From contig NZ_CP108458.1 in the NCBI RefSeq assembly GCF_036242395.1, forward strand, positions 3,720,001-3,784,000: a stretch of 64,000 bases of DNA. The letters are read 5' to 3'. Positions 46,568 through 53,338 of this stretch are shown here, in pieces (the first letter of the stretch is position 1; each line of letters starts with the position of its first letter). The notes under the pieces were generated by a model. That model saw nothing but the letters and a program-made list of their open reading frames with translations, had not been told where the DNA came from and did not search any database. The translations under genes and the position numbers were made by a program. Origin of the DNA: Kitasatospora sp. NBC_01266 (GTDB taxonomy: Bacteria; Actinomycetota; Actinomycetes; Streptomycetales; Streptomycetaceae).

Positions 46568-46595
46568 GCAACGACCCCTTTGCCACCCGGTTGCG
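46568..46595 (-). promoter_or_regulatory. Candidate BldN-dependent promoter of chaplin gene
   Basis: On the minus strand CGCAAC (46590-46595) and CGTTGC (46568-46573) are 16 bases apart. The BldN consensus known for chaplin and rodlin genes is CGTAAC - 16 - CGTTGA (from memory); one mismatch in each hexamer. It lies about 42 bases upstream of the start codon at 46526. Confidence 0.65.
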
Positions 46596-46778
46596 GCTAT
46601 CGGCCGCGAATCACCCGTTCGTACGCATGCGGCGGCGCCGACCACCCCCCGCCACCGGCGGCCGCCAGGCGATCGGGTGATCCCGCCGGGCGCCCGTTTC
46701 CGCCCGTGCCGCCGGTCGTTCTAGCTCGGGAAGCCGCTTCACACCGTCAGCGTCCTTAGGCAGAAAGAGAATTCCGTC

Positions 46779-47018
46779 ATGCGCAAGCTCGTCCACGGCG
46801 CGTTCGGCGCGGCCGCCGCCGCTGCCCTGATCCTCGGTGGCGCCTCCATCGCCTCCGCCGACGCTGGTGCCCAGGGTGTCGCGGCCGGCTCCCCCGGTGT
46901 GCTCTCGGGCAACCTGATCCAGGTCCCGGTGCACGTTCCGGTCAACCTCTGCGGCAACAGCATCGGCCTGGTCACCGTGCTGAACCCGGCGTTCGGCAAC
47001 ACCTGCGTCAACGCCTGA
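46779..47018 (+). CDS. Short chaplin
   Basis: A 79-residue chaplin starting MRKLVHGAFGAAAAAALILG, with a signal peptide ending about residue 28 and one chaplin domain: GSPGVLSGNLIQVP, NLCGNSIG and NTCVNA. Both cysteines are present. It is divergent from the chaplin at 46287 and first of three chaplin genes on the plus strand. Only a weak BldN-like match (CGTTTC - 17 - CGTTCT, ending near 46724) was found upstream. GCAGAAAGAGAA precedes the ATG. Confidence 0.95.
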   Translation: MRKLVHGAFGAAAAAALILGGASIASADAGAQGVAAGSPGVLSGNLIQVPVHVPVNLCGNSIGLVTVLNPAFGNTCVNA

Positions 47019-47036
47019 AGTACCGCCTGAAGTACC
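47013..47036. repeat. 12-bp tandem duplication over a chaplin stop codon
   Basis: The unit gcctgaagtacc occurs twice in tandem without mismatch. The first copy contains the last Ala codon and the TGA stop of the chaplin at 46779; the second repeats both just downstream. Confidence 0.9.
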
Positions 47037-47062
47037 GACCCGGCGGACTCGTCCGGGTCGGT
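47034..47062 (+). terminator. Hairpin after first plus-strand chaplin
   Basis: Perfect 10-base arms ACCGACCCGG (47034-47043) and CCGGGTCGGT (47053-47062) with a 9-base loop lie 16 bases after the chaplin stop at 47018. This suggests that the next chaplin has its own promoter. Confidence 0.75.
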
Positions 47063-47184
47063 CGGCCTTCGCCCGGCGGAGTGATTCCGGGCAGTCGGCC
47101 AGAACCTTCCGATCGCCATTCCTGTTTCGCCGGGTGCCCCGGGATGTTCAGAACCGGCCCCGAGAAATCAACGGAGGATTACCC

Positions 47185-47427
47185 ATGCGCAAGTTCTCGA
47201 AGACCCTCGTCCTGACCACCGCCGCCGCCGGCCTGGTGCTCGGCGGTGCCGGCCTGGCCGCCGCCAGCTCGGGCGCCGAGGGCGCTGCGGTCGGCTCGCC
47301 CGGCGTGCTCTCCGGCAACCTGATCCAGGTCCCGGTGCACGTTCCGGTCAACCTCTGCGGCAACACCATCGACGTGATCGGCCTGCTGAACCCGGCGTTC
47401 GGCAACACCTGCGTCAACAACGGCTGA
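47185..47427 (+). CDS. Short chaplin
   Basis: An 80-residue chaplin: MRKFSKTLVLTTAAAGLVLG signal segment, then GSPGVLSGNLIQVP, NLCGNTIDVIG and NTCVNNG, both cysteines present. The ATG at 47185 is preceded by ACGGAGGATTACCC, a strong ribosome binding site. It resembles its neighbours so closely that recent duplication is likely. It may be co-transcribed with the chaplin at 47460, which starts 33 bases after its stop. Confidence 0.95.
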   Translation: MRKFSKTLVLTTAAAGLVLGGAGLAAASSGAEGAAVGSPGVLSGNLIQVPVHVPVNLCGNTIDVIGLLNPAFGNTCVNNG

Positions 47428-47459
47428 CCGTTCCCGCTGCAGCTGAACAGGAGCTCCTC

Positions 47460-47726
47460 ATGCAGACCAAGAAGATCGCCGTACTGACCACCGTGGCCGC
47501 CGGCCTGGTGCTCGGTGCCGCGGGCGCCGCCAACGCCAGCGCGGGTGCGGAAGGCGTCGCCGCCCACTCCCCCGGTGTCGCCTCCGGCAACGCCATCCAG
47601 GTGCCGGTGCACATCCCGGTCAACCTCTGCGGCAACACGGTCGACGTGATCGGCGTGCTGAACCCGGCGTTCGGCAACACCTGCGCCAACGTCGAGCCCC
47701 AGCACCACCACGACGACGACTGCTGA
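47460..47726 (+). CDS. Short chaplin with His/Asp-rich C-terminal tail
   Basis: An 88-residue chaplin with a signal peptide (MQTKKIAVLTTVAAGLVLG..., cleavage about residue 27) and one chaplin domain (HSPGVASGNAIQVP, NLCGNTVDVIG, NTCANVE). Unlike its neighbours it does not stop after the second Cys; it continues EPQHHHDDDC, adding a His3-Asp3 cluster and a third, terminal Cys. The tail could bind metal or allow a disulfide to another subunit (inference). AGGAGCTCCTC precedes the ATG. Confidence 0.95.
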   Translation: MQTKKIAVLTTVAAGLVLGAAGAANASAGAEGVAAHSPGVASGNAIQVPVHIPVNLCGNTVDVIGVLNPAFGNTCANVEPQHHHDDDC

Positions 47727-47824
47727 GCAGCGGAAGTCGCGTGAGTGTCGGCCCCCGGACCTCCCCGTCCGGGGGCCGACGCCTTTCCCGCAACCGCACC
47801 GGTTCTCGACCGAGAAGGACCCCC

Positions 47825-48202
47825 ATGAGCCTCACCACCACCAGCGGCGCACTGGCCGCGCTCGGGGCCGCGCTGCTGCTCACCCCGGCTGCCGCCGGCA
47901 GCGCCGCGGCGGCCGCCCCCAAGGAGCCCACCGCCCGGCTGCAGCCGACCCAGGTCGGCCCGGCCCTCGGCGCCCTGGGCAGCACCACCGGCTACGTCAC
48001 CGGGCCGGTGAAGGACCTGCGGCTGGACCCGTTCGCCCAGTCCACCGCAGACCCGCTGAACAACGCGGTCGCCGTCAAGCCCGACAACCCCGGCATGCGG
48101 CCGGTCAGCTCCTCGGCCGTCACCGGCGCGCTCAGCGACGGCGGCGGCGCCAAGGACCTGCCGGTGCTGAAGCTGCTGATGGGCGCGGTGCCGGGCAACT
48201 GA
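47825..48202 (+). CDS. Small secreted protein of unknown function
   Basis: A 125-residue protein with a signal peptide (residues 1-35, [16 protein letters not shown]). The mature part is Pro/Gly/Ala-rich: QPTQVGPALGALGSTTGYVT, GPVKDLRLDPFAQST and a C-terminal LPVLKLLMGAVPGN. No cysteines in the mature chain. I do not recognise a family. The ATG at 47825 has AGAAGGACCCCC upstream. It lies between the chaplins and the convergent secreted-protein gene at 48287, and a sheath-related role is only suggested by position. Confidence 0.7.
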   Translation: MSLTTTSGALAALGAALLLTPAAAGSAAAAAPKEPTARLQPTQVGPALGALGSTTGYVTGPVKDLRLDPFAQSTADPLNNAVAVKPDNPGMRPVSSSAVTGALSDGGGAKDLPVLKLLMGAVPGN

Positions 48203-48231
48203 GTGCGAGCCGGATCACGGCGGACGGCGCA

Positions 48232-48260
48232 AGGCCCGGTGCAAGGTACGCACCGGGCCT
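48232..48260. terminator. Hairpin between convergent secreted-protein genes
   Basis: Perfect 11-base arms (48232-48242 and 48250-48260) with a 7-base loop lie between the ends of the genes at 48202 (plus) and 48287 (minus); it can act in both directions. Confidence 0.75.
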
Positions 48261-48286
48261 GAGCGCTTCGTGGACCGCGCCCCGCT

Positions 48287-48967
48287 TCAGCTCTGCGAGC
48301 CGTTCCCCAACGCCTCGTCGGAGGTGGCCATGGTGGTGGTGAGCAGGTCCTGCGCCGTCTGGGTCAGCGAGGAGTGCCGGTCGGGGCCGCCCAGGCTGGC
48401 CTTGGCCCCCGGCACCGCCGAGACCGCGCCGGGCAGGATCCGCGGGTCCAGGTCGCCGGTCGACAGCGCGCCGTCCTTCAGCTGGCCGTCGGCGCCCGCC
48501 ACGAAGCCCAGCGGGTGCCCGATGCCCACCGCCGGGCCGACCGCCTTCAGCGGCGCCTCGGGCGCGGTCAGGTCCAGGTTGCCCGGCCGCACCCCGTCGG
48601 CCAGGGCCGGCACCGGCACGTTGGAGTCCAGGCTCGGCCCGACCTTGCTGAAGTTGAGCGCCGGGACCACCTTGTCCGGCACCAGCTGGTGCCTGTCCTG
48701 CGCGGCCGGCACCGGGGGCAGCACCGGCGAGGCGGGCAGCGTGCCGGTCACGTCGCCGCCCAGGCCGCCGAGCATCGGCGCGTGCTCGGTGACGGTCTCC
48801 AGCGGGACCCGCAGCGGCACGCTCTTCGTCGCCAGCCCGTTCTCCAGCGAGGAGACCTGGTCCGGCGTCATCGTCTGGGGGCCGGCCGCGGCCGCCACCC
48901 CCTGGCCCGCGATCGCCGAGGCGCCAACCGCCAGCAGCAGTACACCGGTCCGCTTGGAGAGCTTCAT
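48287..48967 (-). CDS. Secreted protein of unknown function
   Basis: A 226-residue protein with a signal peptide (MKLSKRTGVLLLAVGASAIA, cleavage about residue 28). The mature chain is Pro/Leu/Asp/Gly-rich without cysteines and has VPLRVPLETVTEHAPMLGGLGG and GDVTGTLPASPVLPPVPAA, a composition like that of the product of 47825. It has no known motif. The ATG at 48967 is preceded by AGGGAAGACG. It is divergent from the rodlin genes and shares their 423-base upstream region. Confidence 0.7.
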   Translation of the reverse strand: MKLSKRTGVLLLAVGASAIAGQGVAAAAGPQTMTPDQVSSLENGLATKSVPLRVPLETVTEHAPMLGGLGGDVTGTLPASPVLPPVPAAQDRHQLVPDKVVPALNFSKVGPSLDSNVPVPALADGVRPGNLDLTAPEAPLKAVGPAVGIGHPLGFVAGADGQLKDGALSTGDLDPRILPGAVSAVPGAKASLGGPDRHSSLTQTAQDLLTTTMATSDEALGNGSQS

Positions 48968-49390
48968 CGTCTTCCCTGATCCGATCTCGTGAGGCAGTGG
49001 GGTTCATCGGCCCCGCGCCCGTGCCGGCGGACCGGCGAAAGAGAACCGGGGTCGATCTGTTTCAACGACCCGACCGCACAGGAGTGGGCGCGGCTTAACC
49101 GGAACGGCGTATTAATCAGATCGACACGCCGTGGCATCCGGTCGTACCGAATTTTTCCCGGCACGCCTCGCGTAACTTTCCCGGCCGCCGTTCTTTGATA
49201 CCGGTGTCACCGCAGGACGAGCACCACAACGGCCGGATCGGATGCCCGATCGCTCCGCAGCCGGAGAACTGCCGGACGTGATCGCATTCCTGAATACGCC
49301 GCACAAGTCATGGTGACCGCAGACCAGGTCAATTCGTTGAACGGATTGCACCCAGACGCAGCGGACGAAGCAATCCAGAGAGGAATTCCC
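48968..49390. other. Divergent intergenic region, secreted protein / rodlin (423 bp)
   Basis: No convincing gene. The region is less GC-rich than the rest of the window, notably 49095-49200. It carries the BldN-type promoter of the first rodlin gene (49171-49198), leaving a leader of about 185 bases. On the other strand an exact CGTTGA (near 49058-49063) could be a -10 for the gene at 48287, but no matching -35 stands 16 bases away. Confidence 0.55.
49171..49198 (+). promoter_or_regulatory. Candidate BldN-dependent promoter of rodlin gene
   Basis: CGTAAC (49171-49176) is an exact match to the -35 hexamer and CTTTGA (49193-49198) matches five of six bases of CGTTGA, with exactly 16 bases between. 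Rodlin genes are known BldN targets in Streptomyces (memory). The transcript would have a leader of roughly 185 bases. Confidence 0.7.
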
Positions 49391-49729
49391 ATGATCAAGA
49401 AGACCCTGGCCTCCGTCGGCCTGGTGGCCGCCGCCATGGCCGCCGGCGTGACCCCCGCGATGGCGATCGGCGACTCGGACGGTTCCGGTGCTTCGGTGCA
49501 GGGCAACGGCGGCACCAACGCCACCGGCACCTGGGGCAACCACAGCCCCAACTTCCACTTCCTGGACAACCCGAACATCTGCCTGCCGGAGATCCACCAC
49601 GTCCAGGTCGGCCTCGTTCCGATCCAGGCGGACATCCCGGTCGGCAACCAGCAGCTGCACCAGGTCTGCAACGTCGGCCAGCCCACCCAGGCGAACGGCG
49701 ACGGCGCCGTCTCGCACCTGATCGGCTGA
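49391..49729 (+). CDS. Rodlin
   Basis: A 112-residue secreted protein. A signal peptide MIKKTLASVGLVAAAMAAGV... (cleavage about residue 26, before IGDSDG) precedes a mature chain with QGNGGTNATG, a Cys in NPNICLPEIHHVQVGLVPIQ, a Cys in HQVCNVG and the end NGDGAVSHLIG. This is the rodlin pattern; rodlins organise chaplin fibrils into rodlets on aerial hyphae and spores. The ATG at 49391 has AGAGAGGAATTCCC upstream. The second rodlin follows after 95 bases. Confidence 0.9.
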   Translation: MIKKTLASVGLVAAAMAAGVTPAMAIGDSDGSGASVQGNGGTNATGTWGNHSPNFHFLDNPNICLPEIHHVQVGLVPIQADIPVGNQQLHQVCNVGQPTQANGDGAVSHLIG

Positions 49730-49824
49730 CGAGCCCTCGGCTCCCTCCGGTTCCCCCTGCTCCACCTGTTCCACCCGCTCCACCCCGTCTGAAGTCCCAA
49801 CCCAGTAGCAAGAGAGAGCACCCC

Positions 49825-50163
49825 ATGCTGAAGAAGGTTCTCGCCACCGCCGGTCTGGCCACCGCCGCCATCGCGATGTCCGCCGCCCCCTCGATGGCGA
49901 TCGGCGACGCCGACGGCTCGGCCGCCTCGGTCCAGGGCAACGGCGGCACCAACGCCACCGGCACCCACGGCGACCACAGCCCGAACTTCCACACCCTGGA
50001 CAACCCGAACATCTGCCTGCCGGAGATCCACCACGTCCAGGTCGGCCTCATCCCGGTCCAGGTCGACGTGCCGGTCCTCAACCAGCAGCAGCACCAGATC
50101 TGCAACGTCGGCCAGACCACCCAGTCCAACGGCGACGCCCCGCTGTCGCACCTGATCGGCTGA
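49825..50163 (+). CDS. Rodlin
   Basis: A 112-residue rodlin, very similar to its neighbour: MLKKVLATAGLATAAIAMSA signal segment, IGDADG, QGNGGTNATG, NPNICLPEIHHVQVGLIPVQ, HQICNVG and GDAPLSHLIG. The tandem pair most likely arose by duplication, as for rdlA/rdlB. AGAGAGAGCACCCC precedes the ATG. It has no separate BldN-type promoter in the 95 bases upstream, so it may be read from the first promoter. Confidence 0.9.
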   Translation: MLKKVLATAGLATAAIAMSAAPSMAIGDADGSAASVQGNGGTNATGTHGDHSPNFHTLDNPNICLPEIHHVQVGLIPVQVDVPVLNQQQHQICNVGQTTQSNGDAPLSHLIG

Positions 50164-50216
50164 TCAAGCCCCCAGCACGGGCGGGCCGGCCGGCCCCGAC
50201 CGGTCCGCCACGCACG

Positions 50217-50256
50217 ACCTGACCCTCCGGAGCAGTACCTGACCCTCCAGAGCACG
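50217..50256. repeat. 20-bp imperfect tandem repeat downstream of rodlins
   Basis: Two adjacent 20-base copies starting acctgaccctcc differ at three positions. They are non-coding and precede an imperfect hairpin. Confidence 0.8.
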
Positions 50257-50260
50257 ACCG

Positions 50261-50297
50261 GCGGGGCCTGGGGAGCACACGTCCCCCCGGGCCCCGC
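50261..50297 (+). terminator. Imperfect GC-rich hairpin after rodlin pair
   Basis: GCGGGGCC...GGGGA and TCCCC...GGGCCCCGC form a bulged stem with a 7-base loop. It is about 100 bases beyond the second rodlin and 77 bases before the next gene. Confidence 0.5.
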
Positions 50298-50373
50298 AGC
50301 CATGTGAGTGACACAGAGTCAATTCCAGGCGGCCGCTCCCCCGGGCGTCCGCGTCAGACAGAGAGGACCGACC

Positions 50374-50646
50374 ATGCAGAGGATGCTGGGCAGGGCCGCC
50401 GCCGTCGCGGCCGGCGCGCTGATGATCGCCGGTATCGCCGCTCCGGCCTACGCCCATGTCACCGCCGGTGGCAGCGGTGGCGGCGTGGTCAGCGCCGACC
50501 CGGTGTTCGCGGCCGGCTGGCACGCCGGATGGGCGGGCACCGACCACGTGCACACCGGCTTCGCGGGCGCCCACTGGGCGACCGACGACGCGGCCGGCGG
50601 CGAGGGTGGCTACCAGTCCGAGATCGACGGCTGGCACCACCACTGA
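50374..50646 (+). CDS. Small secreted Gly/His/Trp-rich protein
   Basis: A 90-residue protein with a signal peptide (MQRMLGRAAAVAAGALMIAG, cleavage after AYA near residue 27). The mature part is about 63 residues, cysteine-free, and rich in Gly, Ala, His and Trp: HVTAGGSGGGVVSADPVFAA, GWHAGWAGTDHVHTGFAGAHW and a C-terminal DGWHHH. I do not recognise a family. The ATG at 50374 has AGAGAGGACCGACC upstream, like the rodlins. Location next to rodlins suggests a surface role, unproven. Confidence 0.75.
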   Translation: MQRMLGRAAAVAAGALMIAGIAAPAYAHVTAGGSGGGVVSADPVFAAGWHAGWAGTDHVHTGFAGAHWATDDAAGGEGGYQSEIDGWHHH

Positions 50647-50656
50647 ACCGGATAAC

Positions 50657-50694
50657 ACCGAGGGGGCGTCAGCAACGGCTGACGCCCCCTCGGT
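50657..50694. terminator. Bidirectional hairpin between secreted-protein gene and hemB
   Basis: Perfect 17-base arms (50657-50673 and 50678-50694) with a 4-base loop lie between the convergent gene ends at 50646 and 50708. This is also where the accessory region meets the conserved haem block. Confidence 0.85.
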
Positions 50695-50707
50695 CATGTG
50701 CTCGGCC

Positions 50708-51679
50708 CTACAGCATCCGGGCCGCCTCGACGGCCCAGTAGGTCAGGATCTGCTCGGCCCCGGCGCGGCGGATCGAGGTGAGGGTCTCCAGGATGGTCCG
50801 CTCACGGTCGATCCAGCCGTTCGCCGCGGCGGCCTCGACCATCGCGTACTCACCGGAGATCTGGTAGGCCGCCACCGGCACCGGCGAGCGGTCGGCCACC
50901 TGGCGCAGGATGTCCAGGCAGGGCATGGCCGGCTTGACCATCACCAGGTCGGCCCCCTCGGCGAGGTCCAGTTCCAGCTCGCGCAGCGCCTCCCGGGAGT
51001 TGGCCAGGTCCTGCTGGTAGGTCTTGCGGTCGCCCTTGAGCGAGGAGCTGACCGCCTCCCGGAACGGGCCGTAGAGCGCCGAGGCGTACTTGGCGGTGTA
51101 GGCGAGCACGGCGACGTCCTGGTGGCCCGCCGCGTCCAGCGCCCGGCGGACCACGCCGACCTGACCGTCCATCATCCCGGACGGGCCGACCATGTGGACC
51201 CCGGCCTCGGCCTGCACCACGGCCATCTCGGCGTAGCGCTCCAGGGTCGCGTCGTTGTCCACCGAGCCGTCGGCGGCCAGCACCCCGCAGTGGCCGTGGT
51301 CGGTGAACTCGTCCAGGCACAGGTCCGACATCACGACCAGCTGGTCACCGACCTCGGCGACCACGTCGCGGATCGCCAGCTGCAGGATGCCGTTCGGATC
51401 CGTGCCCGCCGAGCCCACCGCGTCCTTGGTCAGCGGCACGCCGAAGAGCATGATCCCGCCGAGGCCGGCCTCGGCCGCCTCCACCGCCGCCTTGCGCAGC
51501 GTGTCGCGGGTGTGCTGCACCACACCCGGCATCGAACTCACCGGCACCGGCTCGTCGATGCCCTCGCGGACGAAGACCGGCAGGATGAACTCGGCCGGGT
51601 GCAGCCGGGTCTCCGCGACCAGGCGGCGCACCGCCGGGGTCGAGCGGAGCCGGCGGGGCCGATTGGCAGGGAAAGACAA
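50708..51679 (-). CDS. hemB: Porphobilinogen synthase (delta-aminolevulinate dehydratase)
   Basis: Condenses two 5-aminolevulinates to porphobilinogen (323 residues). Schiff-base lysines are in [16 protein letters not shown] and in [13 protein letters not shown]. The metal-binding loop reads [14 protein letters not shown]: two of the three Cys of zinc-type enzymes are present and the middle one is Asp. A TTG at 51679 with GGAGGA 4 bases upstream is the start. It is the last gene of the rex-hemA-C-D-B cluster. Confidence 0.93.
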   Translation of the reverse strand: MSFPANRPRRLRSTPAVRRLVAETRLHPAEFILPVFVREGIDEPVPVSSMPGVVQHTRDTLRKAAVEAAEAGLGGIMLFGVPLTKDAVGSAGTDPNGILQLAIRDVVAEVGDQLVVMSDLCLDEFTDHGHCGVLAADGSVDNDATLERYAEMAVVQAEAGVHMVGPSGMMDGQVGVVRRALDAAGHQDVAVLAYTAKYASALYGPFREAVSSSLKGDRKTYQQDLANSREALRELELDLAEGADLVMVKPAMPCLDILRQVADRSPVPVAAYQISGEYAMVEAAAANGWIDRERTILETLTSIRRAGAEQILTYWAVEAARML

Positions 51680-51694
51680 GACTTCCTCCAGTGG

Positions 51695-53338
51695 TCAGCG
51701 CGCCTTGCGACGGGAGCCGGGACGGCGCTCGCTGGGCCGGTAGACCGGCTCACCGGCCGAGGTGGCGGCGTCCCGACGGCCCGCACCGAACTCTGCCAGC
51801 GCCTGGGCCAGCGCGGAGGCGGACGGCGCCGGCGCCATCACGTCGACCCGCAGGCCGTGCTCCTCGGCGGTCTTGGCGGTGGCGGGGCCGATACAGGCGA
51901 TGATCGTGACGTTGTGCGGCTTGCCGGCGATGCCGACCAGGTTGCGCACGGTCGAGGACGAGGTGAAGAGCACCGCGTCGAAGCCGCCGCCCTTGATCGC
52001 CTCGCGGGTCTCGGCCGGCGGCGGCGAGGCGCGCACGGTCCGGTAGGCCGTCACGTCGTCCACCTCCCAGCCGAGTTCGACCAGGCCGGCCACCAGGGTC
52101 TCGGTGGCGATGTCGGCGCGCGGCAGCAGCACCCGGTCGATCGGGTCGAAGACCGGGTCGAACGGCGGCCAGTCCTCCAGCAGGCCGGCCGCGGACTGCT
52201 CGCCGCTGGGCACCAGGTCGGGCTTCACCCCGAAGTCCACCAGCGCCTGGCCGGTGGTCTCGCCGACCGCCGCGACCTTGATCCCGGCGAAGGCGCGGGC
52301 GTCCAGGCCGTACTCCTCGAACTTCTCGCGCACCGCGCGCACCGCGTTGACCGAGGTGAAGGCGATCCACTCGTAGCGGCCGGTCACCAGGCCCTTGATC
52401 GCGCGCTCCATCTGCTGCGGGGTGCGCGGCGGCTCGACCGCGATGGTCGGCACCTCCTGCGGCACCGCGCCGTAGGAGCGCAGCTGCTCGGACAGGCCGG
52501 TGGCCTGCTCCTTGGTCCGCGGCACCAGCACGTTCCAGCCGAACAGCGGCTTGGTCTCGAACCAGGAGTGCGAGTCGCGGTGCGCGACCTGGTCACCGAC
52601 CACGGCTATCACCGAGGTGGCCGGGTCCACCGGGGCGGAGACCGGCGAGGGCAGCACCCGGGCCGCCTTCAGGTCGGCCGCGATGGTGGCCAGCGTGGAG
52701 GTGAAGGTGCGCTGGCGGGTGGTGGTGCCCGAGAGCGTGGCGCAGAGCGCGGCGTCCGGCTTGCGGCCGTTGGCGATCAGCGCGTTGGCGGTCACCGGCA
52801 GCTGCCCCAGGGTGGTGCGCACCACCAGGGTGGTCTCCGGGGCGCCGAGGTCCAGCACGGCGCCGGCCAGCAGCGCGGAGCCGTCCACGAAGCGCACGTC
52901 GGCGCCGTTGCTGCCGCGCAGCGGGACGCCCGCGTAGGCCGGGACGCCGACCGACTGGGCCACGCCCGGGATCACCTCGAAGGCGGTGCCGGCCTTGGCG
53001 CAGAGCAGCATCTCCTCGGCCGCCCGGCCGTCCAGGCCCGGGTCGCCGTCGACGGTGCGGACCACGTGCTTGCCGGCCGCGACCGCGTCCGCGATCAGCC
53101 GGGAGAGCGAGGCGGCGTCGAACTCGGCGCTCTCGCCGTCCAGCGGACCGGGCGAGTGCACCTGGACACTCGACGGGCAGTGGCTGCGCACCGCGCCCGC
53201 GGTCAGCGGGTCGGCGATCAGCAGGTCGGCGCCGGCCAGCACCTCGACCGCGCGCAGCGTGAGCAGACCGGGGTCGCCAGGGCCGGCACCGAGGAAGGTG
53301 CAGCGTCCGGAGCGGTCGGCGGTGTTGGTGGGGCTCAT
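51695..53338 (-). CDS. hemD: Fused uroporphyrinogen-III methyltransferase-like / uroporphyrinogen-III synthase
   Basis: A 547-residue two-domain protein. Residues 1-245 resemble CobA/SUMT (CTFLGAGPGDPGLLTLRAVE) and residues 260-510 are HemD (VLVPRTKEQATGLSEQLRSY, EWIAFTSVNAVRAV, FDAVLFTSSSTVRNLVG). In the SUMT part the usual GDPFVFGRGGEE is GDPGLDGRAAEE, so methyltransferase activity is doubtful. HemD closes the ring to uroporphyrinogen III. The ATG at 53338 overlaps the hemC stop by one base. A basic tail follows the HemD domain. Confidence 0.9.
   Translation of the reverse strand: MSPTNTADRSGRCTFLGAGPGDPGLLTLRAVEVLAGADLLIADPLTAGAVRSHCPSSVQVHSPGPLDGESAEFDAASLSRLIADAVAAGKHVVRTVDGDPGLDGRAAEEMLLCAKAGTAFEVIPGVAQSVGVPAYAGVPLRGSNGADVRFVDGSALLAGAVLDLGAPETTLVVRTTLGQLPVTANALIANGRKPDAALCATLSGTTTRQRTFTSTLATIAADLKAARVLPSPVSAPVDPATSVIAVVGDQVAHRDSHSWFETKPLFGWNVLVPRTKEQATGLSEQLRSYGAVPQEVPTIAVEPPRTPQQMERAIKGLVTGRYEWIAFTSVNAVRAVREKFEEYGLDARAFAGIKVAAVGETTGQALVDFGVKPDLVPSGEQSAAGLLEDWPPFDPVFDPIDRVLLPRADIATETLVAGLVELGWEVDDVTAYRTVRASPPPAETREAIKGGGFDAVLFTSSSTVRNLVGIAGKPHNVTIIACIGPATAKTAEEHGLRVDVMAPAPSASALAQALAEFGAGRRDAATSAGEPVYRPSERRPGSRRKAR

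Noticed and set aside
46690..46724. BldN-like promoter before the chaplin at 46779
   Set aside because: CGTTTC-17-CGTTCT matches only four of six bases in each hexamer, too weak to list as a promoter.
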